Source of the DNA: Kutzneria sp. 744
Lineage (GTDB): Bacteria > Actinomycetota > Actinomycetes > Mycobacteriales > Pseudonocardiaceae
NCBI RefSeq assembly: GCF_000568255.1
Contig: NZ_KK037166.1
Coordinates: forward strand, 9,979,146 to 10,014,115
DNA length: 34,970 bases
Reading direction: 5' to 3'
The notes under the pieces were generated by a model. It did not search any database, had not been told where the DNA came from, and was given only the letters and a program-made list of their open reading frames with translations. Shown piece by piece: positions 33,326 through 34,970 of the stretch. The position numbers were made by a program, and so were the translations under genes. The first letter of the stretch is position 1. The number at the start of each line of letters is the position of its first letter.

Positions 33326-34471
33326 TTACGCCGTTTCGTCCAGCCCGTCGGAGAACGCCGGCCGCTGGTCCACCATCTTCACCGTCCACCGACTGTGGTG
33401 GATCAATCGGTGATGCGCCCCGCACAGCAGCACCATGTTGTCCAGGCTGGTGGGTCCTCCGTTCGCCCACTCAACCACGTGGTGAGCGTGACACCGCGCC
33501 GGCTCCGTCTGACACCCCGGGAACGCGCAGGTGCCGTCCCGCTCGATCAGCGCCTTGCGGATCCCCTTCGGGGCCGTGCGCTGCTGCCGTCCCACATCCA
33601 GGATCTCTTTGCCGGCCCCGAGCACCAGGCGCATGACCGTGCTGTCACAGGCGATCCGCCGGGCCTCCGCCGCGCTCATCACACCGCCACCCTCGACCTT
33701 CGCCACACCCGTGTTGTCCATAAAGTCCTTGAACGACATCGACAGCGTCAGGTGCGGCCGTTCGCCGCCCTGCTCCGGCAGGCCTTCGCTGCGGGAGGCG
33801 AGTTCGATGATCTCCGCGAACGCGTCGCCTTGTCGTTCGGCGGTGGTGCGGGGGTCTGTGCCGGAGGTGGGCTTGGCCAGTGCACTGAGCATCGCCGCGA
33901 TCTTCGCCCCGTACTCCTGGTCGAGCATTCCCCAGAACACCATGCTGCCGTCCAGCTTGCGCTCGAAGCGGAACTCCCGCTTCGGCGCCCGCAGTTCACG
34001 ATCGTCCGGCGCTTTGCCGTCCTGGTCGAGGTGGAACAGGATCCGTTGCGCGATGTTCTTGAACTCGCCCTCGTCGAACTGGACGTTCTCCAACAACGAC
34101 GCCTCAACCCGGTCCCGCTCGACCGCCGGCGCTATCCGCAACGTCTCGTGGATGATCTTCAGATGTTGCCGATCCAACGCCCCAGCGCGGCCTGCTTCAC
34201 GGATCGCTTGGCTGTGGAACAACTCCGCGTACCGAAGCCGCTCACGCGCTTCCCTGATGGTGAGCCGCCAGTGGAGCACCATCGACGACACGATCGAGGT
34301 CCGGTCCTCCTTCGACCGGCACGACCGGTCCCAGACTTCCCACACCCGCTCCAACTGCTGGATGTAGATCGCCCGATACAGGCTCTCGGCTTCTTCGCCT
34401 GCTTGCCACAGCTCCAGTTCGCCGTGCCGCCACCCTTCGGTGCCGGCAGGGAATTCAGGATTCGCTGACAT
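33326..34471 (-). CDS. DUF222 / HNH endonuclease-domain protein
   Basis: 381-aa protein of the DUF222-HNH (13E12-like) family, multi-copy in many actinomycetes. The N-terminal DUF222 part (about 40-280) begins WRHGELELWQAGEEAESLYR and includes REARERLRYAELFHSQ. The C-terminal HNH nuclease module (about 305-355) reads CAFPGC, CHAHHVVEWANGG, then NMVLLCGAHH: paired zinc Cys residues and the HNH His/Asn/His set are present. Biological role is unclear; some copies behave as selfish repeats. ATG 34471 is preceded by GGGGG. No partner gene lies next to it. Confidence 0.9.
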   Translation of the reverse strand: MSANPEFPAGTEGWRHGELELWQAGEEAESLYRAIYIQQLERVWEVWDRSCRSKEDRTSIVSSMVLHWRLTIREARERLRYAELFHSQAIREAGRAGALDRQHLKIIHETLRIAPAVERDRVEASLLENVQFDEGEFKNIAQRILFHLDQDGKAPDDRELRAPKREFRFERKLDGSMVFWGMLDQEYGAKIAAMLSALAKPTSGTDPRTTAERQGDAFAEIIELASRSEGLPEQGGERPHLTLSMSFKDFMDNTGVAKVEGGGVMSAAEARRIACDSTVMRLVLGAGKEILDVGRQQRTAPKGIRKALIERDGTCAFPGCQTEPARCHAHHVVEWANGGPTSLDNMVLLCGAHHRLIHHSRWTVKMVDQRPAFSDGLDETA

Positions 34472-34555
34472 ACCCCCATTCTACTCCCGATATGTGATCG
34501 ACTTCCGTTATGCACCAACCTATACACGATCGTGGCGGCCCAAATCTCCCTCGCT

Positions 34556-34569
34556 GGAAAGCGCTTTCC
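34556..34569. promoter_or_regulatory. LacI-type palindrome
   Basis: GGAAAGCGCTTTCC is a perfect 14-bp palindrome with a central CG, the form used by LacI/GalR-family repressors of sugar genes. It lies 85 nt upstream of the HNH gene start; the true target could be a gene beyond the window's right edge. Confidence 0.5.
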
Positions 34570-34747
34570 TGCCCCCTTTACAACGCTTCCCTCTCCATGA
34601 TCGAACCCCCAACCTTCCGACCCGTCCCAAGCCATCGGTAAACGCGCGCACCCACCCACCCCTTGCCGCGCAACGCAACCCGCTCACCACTCGCCTCACG
34701 CCCCTTCCACTCCAGCACCGCATGCCGAAGAGAGATTGGGCGGAGAC

Positions 34748-34778
34748 GGCAACTGCGCGGTGCGGACGCCCGACGCAC
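34748..34778 (+). repeat. 31-bp direct repeat, copy 1
   Basis: Starts GGCAACTGCGCGGTGCGG and ends CCCGACGCAC; identical to 34849-34879, 101 bp downstream. Four more bases (ACCG) match after one mismatch. The DNA between the copies is not repeated. Confidence 0.85.
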
Positions 34779-34848
34779 GACCGGCGTTCAAGGCCCGGTG
34801 TAGGCGACCATGGCTGCCTGGTAGCGCGGACCTGGCAACCAACCGACA

Positions 34849-34879
34849 GGCAACTGCGCGGTGCGGACGCCCGACGCAC
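34849..34879 (+). repeat. 31-bp direct repeat, copy 2
   Basis: Exact second copy of 34748-34778. Both lie in non-coding DNA. They could be remnants of a duplication, protein-binding sites, or part of a longer repeat family beyond the window. Confidence 0.85.
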
Positions 34880-34970
34880 CACCGCACCAAACGCAACCCC
34901 CTACGACGCCCGCGAAGCACGGCCAGGCCGATCCACCCACCGCAGAACTGCGGCATCCTCCGGCAGATGC

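Larger units (their letters stand above)
34472..34970. other. 499-bp non-coding tail of the window
   Basis: No credible gene. It holds the upstream region of the HNH gene, a 14-bp LacI-like palindrome and two copies of a 31-bp direct repeat. Short open frames exist on the minus strand but show no homology or codon bias; the next gene lies beyond the window. Confidence 0.6.

Noticed and set aside
34748-34879. CRISPR array
   Set aside because: Only two copies with a 70-bp interval and no cas genes; no third repeat is visible.

Overview
The window comes from a high-GC actinomycete. Codon third positions are almost all G or C, GTG starts are common, and Tat or Sec-secreted enzymes, DUF4232 lipoproteins, DUF222-HNH proteins and large LAL/SARP regulators are all present. 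A Pseudonocardiales-type soil organism fits best, but the genus cannot be fixed from sequence alone. No rRNA, tRNA, CRISPR array, insertion sequence or phage module was recognised.

Layout. (1) 1-6.9 kb: a Tat-exported PHP-domain metallohydrolase with a polyhistidine N-terminus; an aldo/keto reductase behind a striking pair of identical palindromic operators; and a tightly packed three-gene minus-strand operon (secreted F5/8C-FN3-metallophosphoesterase, MFS transporter, membrane-anchored beta-propeller). (2) 7.1-9.1 kb: an HxlR regulator divergent from a haloalkane dehalogenase and an SDR gene. The SDR gene breaks off at the edge of an approximately 470-bp, roughly 51% GC, non-coding island (9025-9497) that looks unlike everything around it. 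(3) 9.7-16.4 kb: a secreted GH71/99-like glycosidase, a SAM methyltransferase with an XRE-cupin regulator, a frameshifted thermolysin-type (M4) protease, an NmrA-like reductase whose promoter carries the same operator as the HxlR locus, and a VOC protein behind a perfect 33-bp inverted repeat. (4) 16.6-31.2 kb: two damaged small genes followed by about 14 kb consisting only of regulators. On the minus strand run LAL1, a 24-codon peptide, LAL2 and two LuxR-type orphan regulators. On the plus strand lie two tandem SARP-type giant regulators, the first also carrying a C-terminal LuxR helix-turn-helix. (5) 31.2-35 kb: a DUF4232 lipoprotein, an SDR, a GNAT acetyltransferase, a DUF222-HNH protein and a non-coding tail with a LacI-like palindrome and a 31-bp direct repeat.

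How the genes may work together. The HxlR protein probably controls its own gene, the dehalogenase-SDR operon and the distant NmrA gene through a shared site, which suggests a small electrophile or redox response regulon. The regulator island has no biosynthetic genes in the window. Its layout (translationally coupled LALs, one with a degenerate Walker A, plus two tandem SARP paralogues sharing one structured divergent intergenic region) suggests a regulatory cascade acting elsewhere.

Data caution. Four genes show an apparent loss of one G (near 13285, 16725, 17097 and 27077), three of them in the same TCGCGT context. They may be sequencing errors rather than true gene decay.
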